DNA from: Rhodobacteraceae bacterium UBA6197
Lineage (GTDB): Bacteria; Pseudomonadota; Alphaproteobacteria; Rhodobacterales; Rhodobacteraceae
Assembly: GCA_002422085.1 (NCBI GenBank)
Contig: DISZ01000019.1
Location: forward strand, 186,001 to 250,000
DNA: 64,000 nt
Reading direction: 5' to 3'
Shown: piece by piece, positions 26,528 through 34,352 of the stretch
How positions within the stretch are numbered: position 1 is the first letter of the stretch
Layout of the letters: each line of letters starts with the position of its first letter
The notes under the pieces: generated by a model
Databases searched by the model: none
What the model was told of the DNA's origin: nothing
Seen by the model: only the letters and a program-made list of their open reading frames with translations
Program-made: the position numbers and the translations under genes

Positions 26528-28510
26528 ATGCCCGCCCCAATTCCGCTTCGCTTCATTCACCGCGACCGGGCCGCCACCGTGGTGGCGCCCGTAGCTCCGC
26601 CGCGGCTGGTGGCGTCGCGCCCGGCGCGGGTGCCGCTGGGGCAGATCCTGCTGGAAAGCGGCGCGATTTCCCCCGGGGATCTGCTGAAGGCGCTGGCGCT
26701 GCGCGACCGGCAAGAGGTCCGTCTGGGCGATATCCTGCTGGCGCATGGCTGGGTATCGGATCGCGATCTGATGGCAGCGCTGGCCAAACAATGGGGTGCG
26801 GCGCTGGTCGATCTGCTGGCCGAACGCCCGGATCCGCGGCTGATCGACCAGATCGGCGCGGAAACCTGCCTGACCCAATCCATGGTGCCCTGGCGTCGGG
26901 TTGGCGGCACAACGGTGATCGCCACCGCGCGGCCAGAGGATTTTCATCGCCTTTGCCGCAACCTGCCGCAGGAACTGGGGCCCTATGCGATGGTTCTGGC
27001 CCCCGAACGCGACATCCACGCCGCGCTTTTGGGGCGACGCCAAACTGCGCTGATCCGCAAGGCCGAGGCCCGCGTTCGCGCCGACGAAAGCTGCCGCACC
27101 CGCGATGCGGGCCGGCTGTCGCGACTGGCCTTTGGGGCCATGGGGCTGACGGCGGCAGGGTTGATGGCGGCGCCGACGCTGGTCTTTGCACTGCTGTTTG
27201 GCTGGGCCGTGCTGACGTTGGTTTTGGGAACCGGTCTCAAACTCGCGGCCTTCTGCGCCGAGATGATCGCCCAAAAGCGGCTGAAGCGGCAGATTCCGGC
27301 GCCCTCGCCTGCCATCGCACGGCTGCCGATCGTGTCGATCATGGTGCCCATGTTCAAGGAACGCGACATTGCCGCGCGTCTGGTGCGTCGTCTGTCACGG
27401 CTGAGCTATCCGCGCGAATTGCTGGATATCTTGCTGGTCGTCGAGGAAGAGGATGCGACCACCCGAGCCGCCCTCGCCGCTGCCCGTCTGCCCCGCTGGA
27501 TGCGGGTAGTGACGGTGCCTGCGGGCCCGATCAAGACCAAACCGCGCGCGCTGAACTTTGCGCTGAGCTTTTGCCGGGGCAGCATCATCGGCGTCTATGA
27601 TGCCGAGGACGCACCCGAGCCGGACCAGATCCATACCGTGGTGCGCCGGTTTCACGAACGCGGCCCCGAGGTTGCCTGCCTGCAAGGGATTCTGGATTAC
27701 TACAACCCACGCACCAACTGGTTGTCGCGCTGTTTCACCATCGAATATGCCGCCTGGTTTCGGGCGATGCTGCCGGGGTTGGCGCGGCTTGGGCTGGTGG
27801 TGCCGCTGGGCGGCACGACGCTGTTTTTCCGGCGCGCCGCGCTGGAGCATCTGGGCGGTTGGGATGCCCACAACGTGACCGAGGATGCCGATCTCGGTAT
27901 CCGCCTTGCCCGCTATGGCTACCGCACCGAGCTGGTTGCCACCGTCACCGGCGAAGAGGCCAATTGCCGGGCGCTGCCCTGGGTGCGGCAACGCTCGCGC
28001 TGGCTCAAGGGCTATGCGATGACCTGGGGGGTGCATATGCGCAACCCGGTGAAGCTTTGGCGCGACCTTGGCGCGTGGCGGTTCTTTGGTTTTCAGGTGC
28101 TGTTTCTGGGGTCATTGTCGCAATATCTGCTGGCCCCGGTGCTGTGGTCATTCTGGGCCATTGCGCTGGGATTCTGGCACCCGATTCAAGCGGTGCTACC
28201 CCCTGCGGCGCTGCATCTGCTGGGCGGCGCCTTCATTGTGACAGAGCTGGTCAATATCGTGGTCGGGCTTTGGGCCGTGCGCGGACGCGAACACCGGCAT
28301 CTGATGGCTTGGGTTCCGACATTGCATTTCTACTTTCCATTGGGCGCGCTGGCCGGATGGAAGGCGATTTACGAGGTGATCGTGCTACCTTTCTATTGGG
28401 ACAAGACCACCCATGGCGTCTTTGACGTTCCGCCCTCTGGGGCGGGGGTGATCGCGACGGCAGTCACCAGCCCGCTTGTTCCCGCCGCGATACCGGCGCG
28501 CGCGACCTAA
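26528..28510 (+). CDS. membrane glycosyltransferase family 2 with N-terminal MshEN c-di-GMP-binding domain
   Basis: A 660-residue fusion. Residues 36-59 and 65-88 are two 24-residue MshEN motifs separated by exactly five residues (PLGQILLESG... and RLGDILLAHG...LAKQ), the arrangement that binds c-di-GMP. After two hydrophobic helices (~206-250) comes a GT-A catalytic domain with LLVVEEEDA, YDAEDAPEP (DxD-like), TEDADLGIRL and RQRSRWLKG, i.e. a processive GT2 with the TED and Q/R-xxRW motifs. Four or so further helices follow. It should make or export a surface polysaccharide under c-di-GMP control. A CtrA-type site lies just upstream. The stop overlaps that of a convergent regulator. Confidence 0.87.
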   Translation: MPAPIPLRFIHRDRAATVVAPVAPPRLVASRPARVPLGQILLESGAISPGDLLKALALRDRQEVRLGDILLAHGWVSDRDLMAALAKQWGAALVDLLAERPDPRLIDQIGAETCLTQSMVPWRRVGGTTVIATARPEDFHRLCRNLPQELGPYAMVLAPERDIHAALLGRRQTALIRKAEARVRADESCRTRDAGRLSRLAFGAMGLTAAGLMAAPTLVFALLFGWAVLTLVLGTGLKLAAFCAEMIAQKRLKRQIPAPSPAIARLPIVSIMVPMFKERDIAARLVRRLSRLSYPRELLDILLVVEEEDATTRAALAAARLPRWMRVVTVPAGPIKTKPRALNFALSFCRGSIIGVYDAEDAPEPDQIHTVVRRFHERGPEVACLQGILDYYNPRTNWLSRCFTIEYAAWFRAMLPGLARLGLVVPLGGTTLFFRRAALEHLGGWDAHNVTEDADLGIRLARYGYRTELVATVTGEEANCRALPWVRQRSRWLKGYAMTWGVHMRNPVKLWRDLGAWRFFGFQVLFLGSLSQYLLAPVLWSFWAIALGFWHPIQAVLPPAALHLLGGAFIVTELVNIVVGLWAVRGREHRHLMAWVPTLHFYFPLGALAGWKAIYEVIVLPFYWDKTTHGVFDVPPSGAGVIATAVTSPLVPAAIPARAT

Positions 28511-29145
28511 CCCTTGCTCTTGTCAATACCGCCGGCATCCAGCTTCAGCCGGGTCTCGAAGGCCTTCGATATATGCACCCTCAGGGCCGCTTGCGCCGCG
28601 TCGGCATCGCCCGCGCTGATCGCATCGACAATCGCCTGATGCTCTGCCAGCGCGGTTTCGCCGCGCCCATCGACGGCCAGCGAGGTGGTTGCCAAAAGTG
28701 CCATCGAGCGGTGCACAAGTTCAAGCTGTTGCACCAGATAGCGGTTGTGCGAGGCCAGATGGATCTGTTTGTGAAACCGCCGATTGGCGCGGCTGAGCGC
28801 CTCGGGGTCGGAGATATGAGTGCGGTCCTCGGCGACCATATCGCGCAGCACACGGATCTCTTCGGGAGCCGCGTGTTTTGCGGCCAGACGGGCCGCAAGG
28901 GCCTCCAGTTCGGCCCGCACAACGTAAAGCTCGGCCAATTGGTTGTGATCCAGCGAGGCGACGATCAGGCTGCGCCCGTCGCGGGCCAGCATCGACTGGG
29001 TCTCCAACCGCTGCAACGCCTCGCGCACCGGGGTGCGCGACACGCCCAGACGCTCGGCCAGCTCGGATTCCACCAGACGGTCGCCGGGCCGGTAAATACC
29101 ATTGTCGATCGCTTCAAGGATCAGCATATAGGCGTCTTTTTGCAT
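28507..29145 (-). CDS. GntR-family transcriptional regulator (FCD type)
   Basis: A 212-residue repressor-type protein. The winged helix-turn-helix is at the N-terminus (GIYRPGDRLVESELAERLGV, SRTPVREALQRLE), and the FCD ligand domain follows, with the Asp/His metal-binding pattern (ELYVVRAELEALAARLA, NRRFHKQIHLASHN, LAEHQAIVDAI, VRAHI-like helix). FCD members sense small organic acids. The target is unknown. It diverges from the nucleotidase gene (123-base gap) and converges on the glycosyltransferase. Confidence 0.9.
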   Translation of the reverse strand: MQKDAYMLILEAIDNGIYRPGDRLVESELAERLGVSRTPVREALQRLETQSMLARDGRSLIVASLDHNQLAELYVVRAELEALAARLAAKHAAPEEIRVLRDMVAEDRTHISDPEALSRANRRFHKQIHLASHNRYLVQQLELVHRSMALLATTSLAVDGRGETALAEHQAIVDAISAGDADAAQAALRVHISKAFETRLKLDAGGIDKSKG

Positions 29146-29268
29146 CGGATCCCTCTCCAGCTTCGGGCGAAACCCTAAGCCGCCGCCGACCCGAAGGGCA
29201 AGCCGAAAGCCGTCCGAACCGCCACAACAGCCGTTGCCGCCACCCTGCCATGGCGCTAATGTGGCGCG

Positions 29269-29916
29269 ATGCCGGCACAGCACTTCACTCATGTCACCGA
29301 TTGGGTCTTTGACCTCGACAATACGCTTTACCCACCCGAGGCGCGGTTGTTCGATCAGATCGAAGTCCGCATGACCGCTTTCGTGATGCAGGCCTTGGGC
29401 GTGGACCGCGCCCATGCCGACCATTTGCGCCAGCATTACTGGGCGCTTTATGGCACAACGCTGGCCGGGCTGATGCATGAACACGATCTGGACCCAGCCC
29501 CCTATCTGATTGATGTGCACAACATTTCCCTGACGCATCTGACCCCGGACCCGGCCTTGCGCGCCGGCATTGCCGCGCTGCCCGGTCAAAAGATCGTCTA
29601 TACCAACGGCTCGGCGCCCTATGCCGAACGGGTGCTTGAGGCGCGCGGCCTTGCCGGGCTGTTCAATGGGGTCTACGGCGTCGAACATGCCGCCTTCCGG
29701 CCAAAGCCCGAACGCGCCGCCTTTGAAACCGTTTTCGCCCGCGCCGGCGTCACCCCCGAACGCGCCGCGATGTTCGAGGACGATCCGCGCAATCTGGCCG
29801 CACCCTTTGCGATGGGGATGCGCACCGTTCATGTCGCCCCCGCCCCGGCCCCGGCTGAGCATATCGAGCACCACACCCCCGACCTTGCCGCGTTTCTGGC
29901 CAGGTTGCGGGCCTAG
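29269..29916 (+). CDS. pyrimidine 5'-nucleotidase (HAD superfamily)
   Basis: A 215-residue HAD phosphatase of the SDT1/pyrimidine 5'-nucleotidase group. Motif I is FDLDNTLYP (~residues 14-22), motif II the IVYTNGS Thr/Ser, motif III the Lys of RPKPE and motif IV FEDDPRNL. It would dephosphorylate UMP/CMP or related monophosphates in the cytoplasm. The gene often lies beside dapD-type genes in related genomes; here its neighbours give no further hint. Confidence 0.88.
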   Translation: MPAQHFTHVTDWVFDLDNTLYPPEARLFDQIEVRMTAFVMQALGVDRAHADHLRQHYWALYGTTLAGLMHEHDLDPAPYLIDVHNISLTHLTPDPALRAGIAALPGQKIVYTNGSAPYAERVLEARGLAGLFNGVYGVEHAAFRPKPERAAFETVFARAGVTPERAAMFEDDPRNLAAPFAMGMRTVHVAPAPAPAEHIEHHTPDLAAFLARLRA

Positions 29917-30035
29917 GCGGCGGGTCTTTGCGCGCCACGCCGCCGGGTCCGCCAAAATGTCGCACTGCGACAATTTGCCCATTTCGGGATACACTCCCCC
30001 CCGATATCAGAAGCCAGCTATCAGGGAGATAGCGC

Positions 30036-30272
30036 ATGGGAGACCCGGATATGACCGTTACCACCGCCATGGGCGAGGCCAGCAAGACCGTAGCCCACGC
30101 TGCCGCCGACAATGCCAAGGCCACCAAGTTCATGTTCCTCCTCGCGCTGGTGATCGTGCTTGTCGTGGCGATTTCCGTCCTGCTGTTCGGCCTTGTCGGG
30201 CTGATCCTGTCGGGCGTTGCAGCCACCGCATTTTGCATGCTGCTGCTGGTGCTGATGACCGCAGGCGGCTGA
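30036..30272 (+). CDS. small membrane protein of unknown function
   Basis: A 78-residue protein with a short polar N-terminus and about 40 hydrophobic residues (two closely spaced helices, FMFLLALVIVLVVAISVLLF and a second from GLVGLILSGV). AGGGAGATA lies just before the ATG at 30036, supporting expression. I recognise no family. It stands alone between the nucleotidase and the UbiH-like gene. Confidence 0.6.
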   Translation: MGDPDMTVTTAMGEASKTVAHAAADNAKATKFMFLLALVIVLVVAISVLLFGLVGLILSGVAATAFCMLLLVLMTAGG

Positions 30273-30340
30273 TCCGCGCCTTTCGGACCCTTGGACTGCA
30301 GACCTTGGCGCGCTAGACAGGTGCTGAAGGAGTGCCTGCC

Positions 30341-31573
30341 ATGACCGCCAATGCCCTACCCTCTGGCTCGGGAATTTCCCGCGAACAGACCGATGTCCTG
30401 ATTTCGGGTGGCGGTGTTGCCGGATTGACGGCGGCGGCGGCCTTTGGCGCGGCGGGGTTTGGCGTGATCTGCGTTGATCCGACACCCCCCGTTACGGCCG
30501 AAACCGACGCGGGCGCCGATATGCGCACAACGGCGTTCTTGCAGCCCTCGATCGGGGTGATGCGGGCCGCAGGCCTTTGGCAGCGGCTGGAACCCTACGC
30601 AGCCCCCTTGCAGGTCATGCGGATCATCGACGCGGGCGGTGTCGAACCCGTGGCACGGCTGACGCGCGATTTTGACGCGTCCGATATCTCTGACCAGCCG
30701 TTTGGCTGGAACCTTCCCAACTGGCTCTTGCGCCGCGAAATGGTCGCCCGTCTGGCCGAACTGCCGCAGGTCAGCTTTCGCCCCGGTCTGGCGACGCGCA
30801 ACGTAATGACGCGCGAAGGTGCGGCCCTCGTCACCCTGTCGGACGGCAGCCAGATATCGGCGCGGCTGCTGATCGGCGCGGACGGGCGCAATTCTGCGGT
30901 GCGCGAGGCGCTGGGGATTTCCGCGCGGGCCACTCGCTATGGCCAGAAGGCGCTGGCCTTTGCCGTGACCCACCCGATTGCGCATGACAATGTCTCGACC
31001 GAGATCCACCGCTCGGGCGGCCCATTCACGCTGGTACCGCTGCCCGACCGGGACGGGCTGCCCTCGTCTGCCATCGTCTGGATGGAACGCGGCGCCGAGG
31101 CCGAGCGTCTTGCCGCCCTGCCGGTGCCCGAATTCGAGGCGGCGATGTTCGCGCGTTCAACCGGTATTCTGGGGCCACTGACGCTGGTCACGCGGCGCTC
31201 GGTCTGGCCGATGACAAGCCAGATTGCCGACCGTTTCATTGGCCAGCGTAGCGCGCTGATTGCCGAGGCCGCGCATGTCATTCCGCCGATTGGCGCGCAA
31301 GGGCTGAACATGAGCCTTGCCGATCTGACCTGCTTGCTGGATCTGGCGCAACAGGATCCGGCGGGTCTTGGCGGCCCGGCGATGCTGGCCAGCTATCAAC
31401 GCCGCCGCTGGCCCGAGGTGAAAGCCCGCGTGACCGGGATCGACCTGTTGAACCGGGCCTCGATGGTCTCGGCACGGCCGCTGCGCGATTTGCGGGCGGG
31501 GGCGCTGGGGGCGCTTTATTCGCTGGCCCCGGTGCGGCGTGGGCTGATGAAGGCGGGGCTGGGCGTGCACTAG
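30341..31573 (+). CDS. UbiH/UbiF/VisC-family FAD-dependent hydroxylase
   Basis: A 410-residue flavoprotein monooxygenase of the ubiquinone-hydroxylase type. FAD-binding GGGVAGLTAA (~residues 24-33), the LLIGADGRNSAVREA DG motif and the C-terminal AEAAHVIPPIGAQGLNMS are present; in this last motif the usual Gly-Asp is Ala-Glu, which I take as a group variant. It probably hydroxylates the quinone ring. AAGGAG is 8 bases before the ATG at 30341; an earlier in-frame GTG overlaps that site and is less likely. Confidence 0.88.
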   Translation: MTANALPSGSGISREQTDVLISGGGVAGLTAAAAFGAAGFGVICVDPTPPVTAETDAGADMRTTAFLQPSIGVMRAAGLWQRLEPYAAPLQVMRIIDAGGVEPVARLTRDFDASDISDQPFGWNLPNWLLRREMVARLAELPQVSFRPGLATRNVMTREGAALVTLSDGSQISARLLIGADGRNSAVREALGISARATRYGQKALAFAVTHPIAHDNVSTEIHRSGGPFTLVPLPDRDGLPSSAIVWMERGAEAERLAALPVPEFEAAMFARSTGILGPLTLVTRRSVWPMTSQIADRFIGQRSALIAEAAHVIPPIGAQGLNMSLADLTCLLDLAQQDPAGLGGPAMLASYQRRRWPEVKARVTGIDLLNRASMVSARPLRDLRAGALGALYSLAPVRRGLMKAGLGVH

Positions 31574-31723
31574 GGCGGCCCGCAAAGGCGCACGACCAGC
31601 GGACCCGGGCAAGAAAATCTCTAAACCTGGCCTTTTTCGGACTATTTCGGGCTTTCGATTATCGTTTTCTTTACGTCGTTCGGCCAGCCTGAGGGGGTAA
31701 CGCACCTGAATCGGACTTACTCC

Positions 31724-32053
31724 ATGCACAGCAAATCTCCTGCCGATGAACTGGCCGCGATCCGGGCCGAAATTCACCGCCTGAAGGCCCGCGAGGCAGA
31801 GCTGCGCGCGGCTTATCTGACCCAACCCGACTTGCCTCGCAACGGGCGCTGGCACCGGGTGGAACTGGTGACCCAAACCGCCCGGGTCTTTGATGCGCGC
31901 CTTTTGCCGCCCGAGGTCCGCAATGATCCGCAATTCATGCGCGAACGGGTGACGCGGACCCTGCGAACGATCCCGGCGTTGCCGCCATTTCCGACCAAAC
32001 CCACCGCGCCACAGCGGACCCGCAGCCTTTTCGGGCATGAGTTGGTGCACTAG
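31724..32053 (+). CDS. conserved-looking hypothetical protein
   Basis: A 109-residue protein of unknown function. The first ~30 residues form a charged amphipathic helix, possibly a coiled coil (ELAAIRAEIHRLKAREAEL). The remainder is a small basic domain (RWHRVELVTQTARVFDARLL, FMRERVTRTLRTIPALPP). No signal peptide or membrane helix. The upstream 150 bases are AT-richer than the surroundings and may hold the promoter. Confidence 0.6.
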   Translation: MHSKSPADELAAIRAEIHRLKAREAELRAAYLTQPDLPRNGRWHRVELVTQTARVFDARLLPPEVRNDPQFMRERVTRTLRTIPALPPFPTKPTAPQRTRSLFGHELVH

Positions 32054-32229
32054 GGCAACCCAGCAACGGGTGCCGCCGCAAGGGTAGCCTGATTGCGAGG
32101 TCATCGCCCGGCAAGCCGACTCTGGCTGTATATGCACCATTTTGCAGATTCTGATCGCGACTGACGCGGCCGTATCTTGTTCAAGAGCCGCAAGGGATCG
32201 GCGCGACCGCGGCGCGAAAGACGGGGGCG

Positions 32230-32688
32230 TCACCCCAGCGGCCCGGGGCGGCGCTCTTCGGATAAAAGCACATTCGCCTCGACTTGTCCGACCCCCGGCA
32301 GGGTCATTACGCGACGCCGCAGCACACGTTCGAAATCGGCGATGTCGCGGGCGGTGACGCGCAGGCGATAGTCGAACATGCCCAGGACGTGCTGGACCGT
32401 CTGCACCTCGGGGATCGCAGTCGCGGCGCGCTCAAAATCCTCGAGCGACACCAATCCCTTGGTGGCCAACTTGATACCAAGAAACACCGTCACACCAAAA
32501 CCCAGCGCCGCAGTGTCCAGCACCAGCCGCCGGCCACGGATCACGCCTGCCTCCTCAAGCCGCCGGATCCGACGCCAGCACGCGGGCTGGCTTAGCCCAA
32601 GGTCACGCCCCAGCGCCCCGGCGCTTTGTGTCGCATCACGCATCAGTGCGCGCAAAATAGCGCGGTCGAGGTCATCCAAGGCAATCAC
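32230..32688 (-). CDS. Lrp/AsnC-family transcriptional regulator
   Basis: A 152-residue Lrp-type regulator: an N-terminal helix-turn-helix (LDDLDRAILRALMRD, SQPACWRRIRRLEEAGVI) and a C-terminal RAM effector domain (FLGIKLATKG, QHVLGMFDYRLRV). It is encoded by the second of two overlapping paralogues (4-base ATGA overlap), which suggests that the products form a heteromer or co-regulate the same targets. The pair is divergent from ilvC. Confidence 0.9.
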   Translation of the reverse strand: MIALDDLDRAILRALMRDATQSAGALGRDLGLSQPACWRRIRRLEEAGVIRGRRLVLDTAALGFGVTVFLGIKLATKGLVSLEDFERAATAIPEVQTVQHVLGMFDYRLRVTARDIADFERVLRRRVMTLPGVGQVEANVLLSEERRPGPLG

Positions 32689-33143
32689 AACGCCACCCCG
32701 GCGCTATCCTTGATCGTCGACACCAGCATCAAGGCATCGGTATCTGCAATATGTGGCAGCGTCAGAATCTGGTGACGATATATATCCTGATAGTGCAACA
32801 TATCCCGCGCTATGAGATTCAACCTCACATCGGTTCTGCCAAGAAACGTTTGAATTTCCAGCACTTCTGGAACCCCTCGTGCTGCCTCGAGAAACTCGTC
32901 AAAGGCGCGGGGGTTCGTTTTGTCCAAGCTGAACCGCAACGAAACCTCAACTTCCCAGCCCAGTTTTCGCCAGTCGATGACCGCCTCTTCGCCCCGCAGC
33001 ACGCCAGTGGCGCGCAGGCGTTCAATCCGGCGCCAACAGGTCGCGGCCGTCACACCCGCCCGTTCGGCCAAGGCAGCCGTCGCCAGTCCGGGCTCCGCCA
33101 GCATCTGGCGCAAGATCCTGCGGTCGGTATCGTCAATTGGCAT
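32685..33143 (-). CDS. Lrp/AsnC-family transcriptional regulator
   Basis: A 152-residue paralogue of the following gene. HTH: IDDTDRRILRQMLAE, VTAATCWRRIERLRATGVL; effector domain: SLRFSLDKTNPRAF, IQTFLGRTDVRLNL. The start at 33143 gives the standard Lrp N-terminus; a longer frame adds residues unlike the family. It faces ilvC across 129 bases, so ilvC and the tandem regulators are the likely targets, with a branched-chain amino acid as a possible effector. Confidence 0.9.
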   Translation of the reverse strand: MPIDDTDRRILRQMLAEPGLATAALAERAGVTAATCWRRIERLRATGVLRGEEAVIDWRKLGWEVEVSLRFSLDKTNPRAFDEFLEAARGVPEVLEIQTFLGRTDVRLNLIARDMLHYQDIYRHQILTLPHIADTDALMLVSTIKDSAGVAL

Positions 33144-33194
33144 GAAACGTTCACCATATGGCAGTTCTACGCATGATACATCGTCATTACTGGG

Positions 33195-33211
33195 CAAATT
33201 GTCAAATTTTG
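33195..33211. promoter_or_regulatory. AT-rich imperfect palindrome, candidate Lrp operator
   Basis: CAAATTGTCAAATTTTG lies at the middle of the gap between the lrp pair and ilvC. It is AT-rich and roughly symmetric, as Lrp-type sites often are. It also contains TTGACA on the minus strand, a good -35 for the regulator genes, though no -10 fits at 17 bases. Confidence 0.3.
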
Positions 33212-33272
33212 AACGCTCTTTCACCAACAAAACCCTATGATCACCGCATCAACATCTGCAAAGGAACGCCCC

Positions 33273-34295
33273 ATGCGCGTCTATTATGATCGTGACTGCG
33301 ACATCAACCTGATCAAGGACAAGAAGGTCGCCATCCTCGGCTATGGCAGCCAAGGCCACGCACACGCGTTGAACCTGCGCGATTCGGGCGCGAAAAACCT
33401 TGTCGTCGCGCTGCGCGAGGGCAGCGCTTCGGCGAAGAAGGCCGAAGGCGAAGGGCTCAAGGTCATGGGGATCGCCGAGGCCGCCGCGTGGTGCGACGTG
33501 ATCATGTTCACGATGCCCGACGAGCTTCAGGCCGAAACCTACAAGAAATACGTGCACGACAACCTCAAGGAAGGTTCCGCCATCGCCTTCGCGCATGGTC
33601 TGAACGTGCATTTCGGTCTGATCGAGCCGAAACCCGGCGTCGATGTCATCATGATGGCGCCCAAGGGCCCCGGCCACACCGTGCGCGGCGAATACACCAA
33701 GGGCGGCGGCGTGCCCTGCCTTGTCGCCGTGGATCAGGACGCGACCGGCAAGGCGATGGAGATTGGCCTGAGCTATTGCTCGGCGATTGGTGGCGGCCGT
33801 TCGGGCATCATCGAGACCAACTTCCGGCAGGAATGCGAAACCGACCTGTTCGGCGAACAGGCCGTGCTCTGCGGTGGTCTGGTGGAACTGATCCGCATGG
33901 GCTTTGAGACCCTTGTCGAGGCCGGCTATGAACCCGAGATGGCCTATTTCGAGTGCCTGCACGAAGTGAAACTGATCGTCGATCTGATCTATGAAGGCGG
34001 TATCGCCAACATGAACTACTCGATCTCGAACACCGCCGAATATGGCGAATATGTCTCGGGGCCGCGGATCCTGCCCTATGCCGAAACCAAGGCCCGGATG
34101 AAAGCGGTGCTGACCGACATCCAGACCGGCAAATTCGTGCGCGACTTCATGCAGGAAAACGCTGTCGGCCAGCCGTTCTTCAAGGCCACCCGGCGGATCA
34201 ACGACGAACACCAGATCGAAAAGGTCGGTGAAAAGCTGCGCGCCATGATGCCGTGGATTTCCAAGGGCAAGATGGTGGACAAGTCGCGCAACTGA
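33273..34295 (+). CDS. ilvC: ketol-acid reductoisomerase (class I)
   Basis: A 340-residue enzyme of valine, leucine and isoleucine synthesis that isomerises and reduces 2-acetolactate/2-aceto-2-hydroxybutyrate with NADPH and Mg2+. The N-terminal Rossmann motif GYGSQGHAHALNLRDSG is intact, with MMAPKGPGHTVR, the metal-binding TNFRQECETDLFGEQ and the KLIVDLIYEGG/MNYSISNTAEYG knot domain. Length is typical of the short class I form. AAAGGA precedes the ATG. Confidence 0.97.
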   Translation: MRVYYDRDCDINLIKDKKVAILGYGSQGHAHALNLRDSGAKNLVVALREGSASAKKAEGEGLKVMGIAEAAAWCDVIMFTMPDELQAETYKKYVHDNLKEGSAIAFAHGLNVHFGLIEPKPGVDVIMMAPKGPGHTVRGEYTKGGGVPCLVAVDQDATGKAMEIGLSYCSAIGGGRSGIIETNFRQECETDLFGEQAVLCGGLVELIRMGFETLVEAGYEPEMAYFECLHEVKLIVDLIYEGGIANMNYSISNTAEYGEYVSGPRILPYAETKARMKAVLTDIQTGKFVRDFMQENAVGQPFFKATRRINDEHQIEKVGEKLRAMMPWISKGKMVDKSRN

Positions 34296-34327
34296 GCGAC
34301 CCCGGGGCTCCCCCGAACAGACGTGAC

Positions 34328-34349
34328 GGGCCGGGGGCAACCCCGGCCC
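34328..34349. terminator. bidirectional hairpin between ilvC and the aldehyde dehydrogenase
   Basis: GGGCCGGGG and CCCCGGCCC form a perfect 9-bp stem with a GCAA tetraloop in the 57-base gap between two convergent genes. No long T-run is present on either side, but position and stability fit a shared transcript end. Confidence 0.6.
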
Positions 34350-34352
34350 TGG

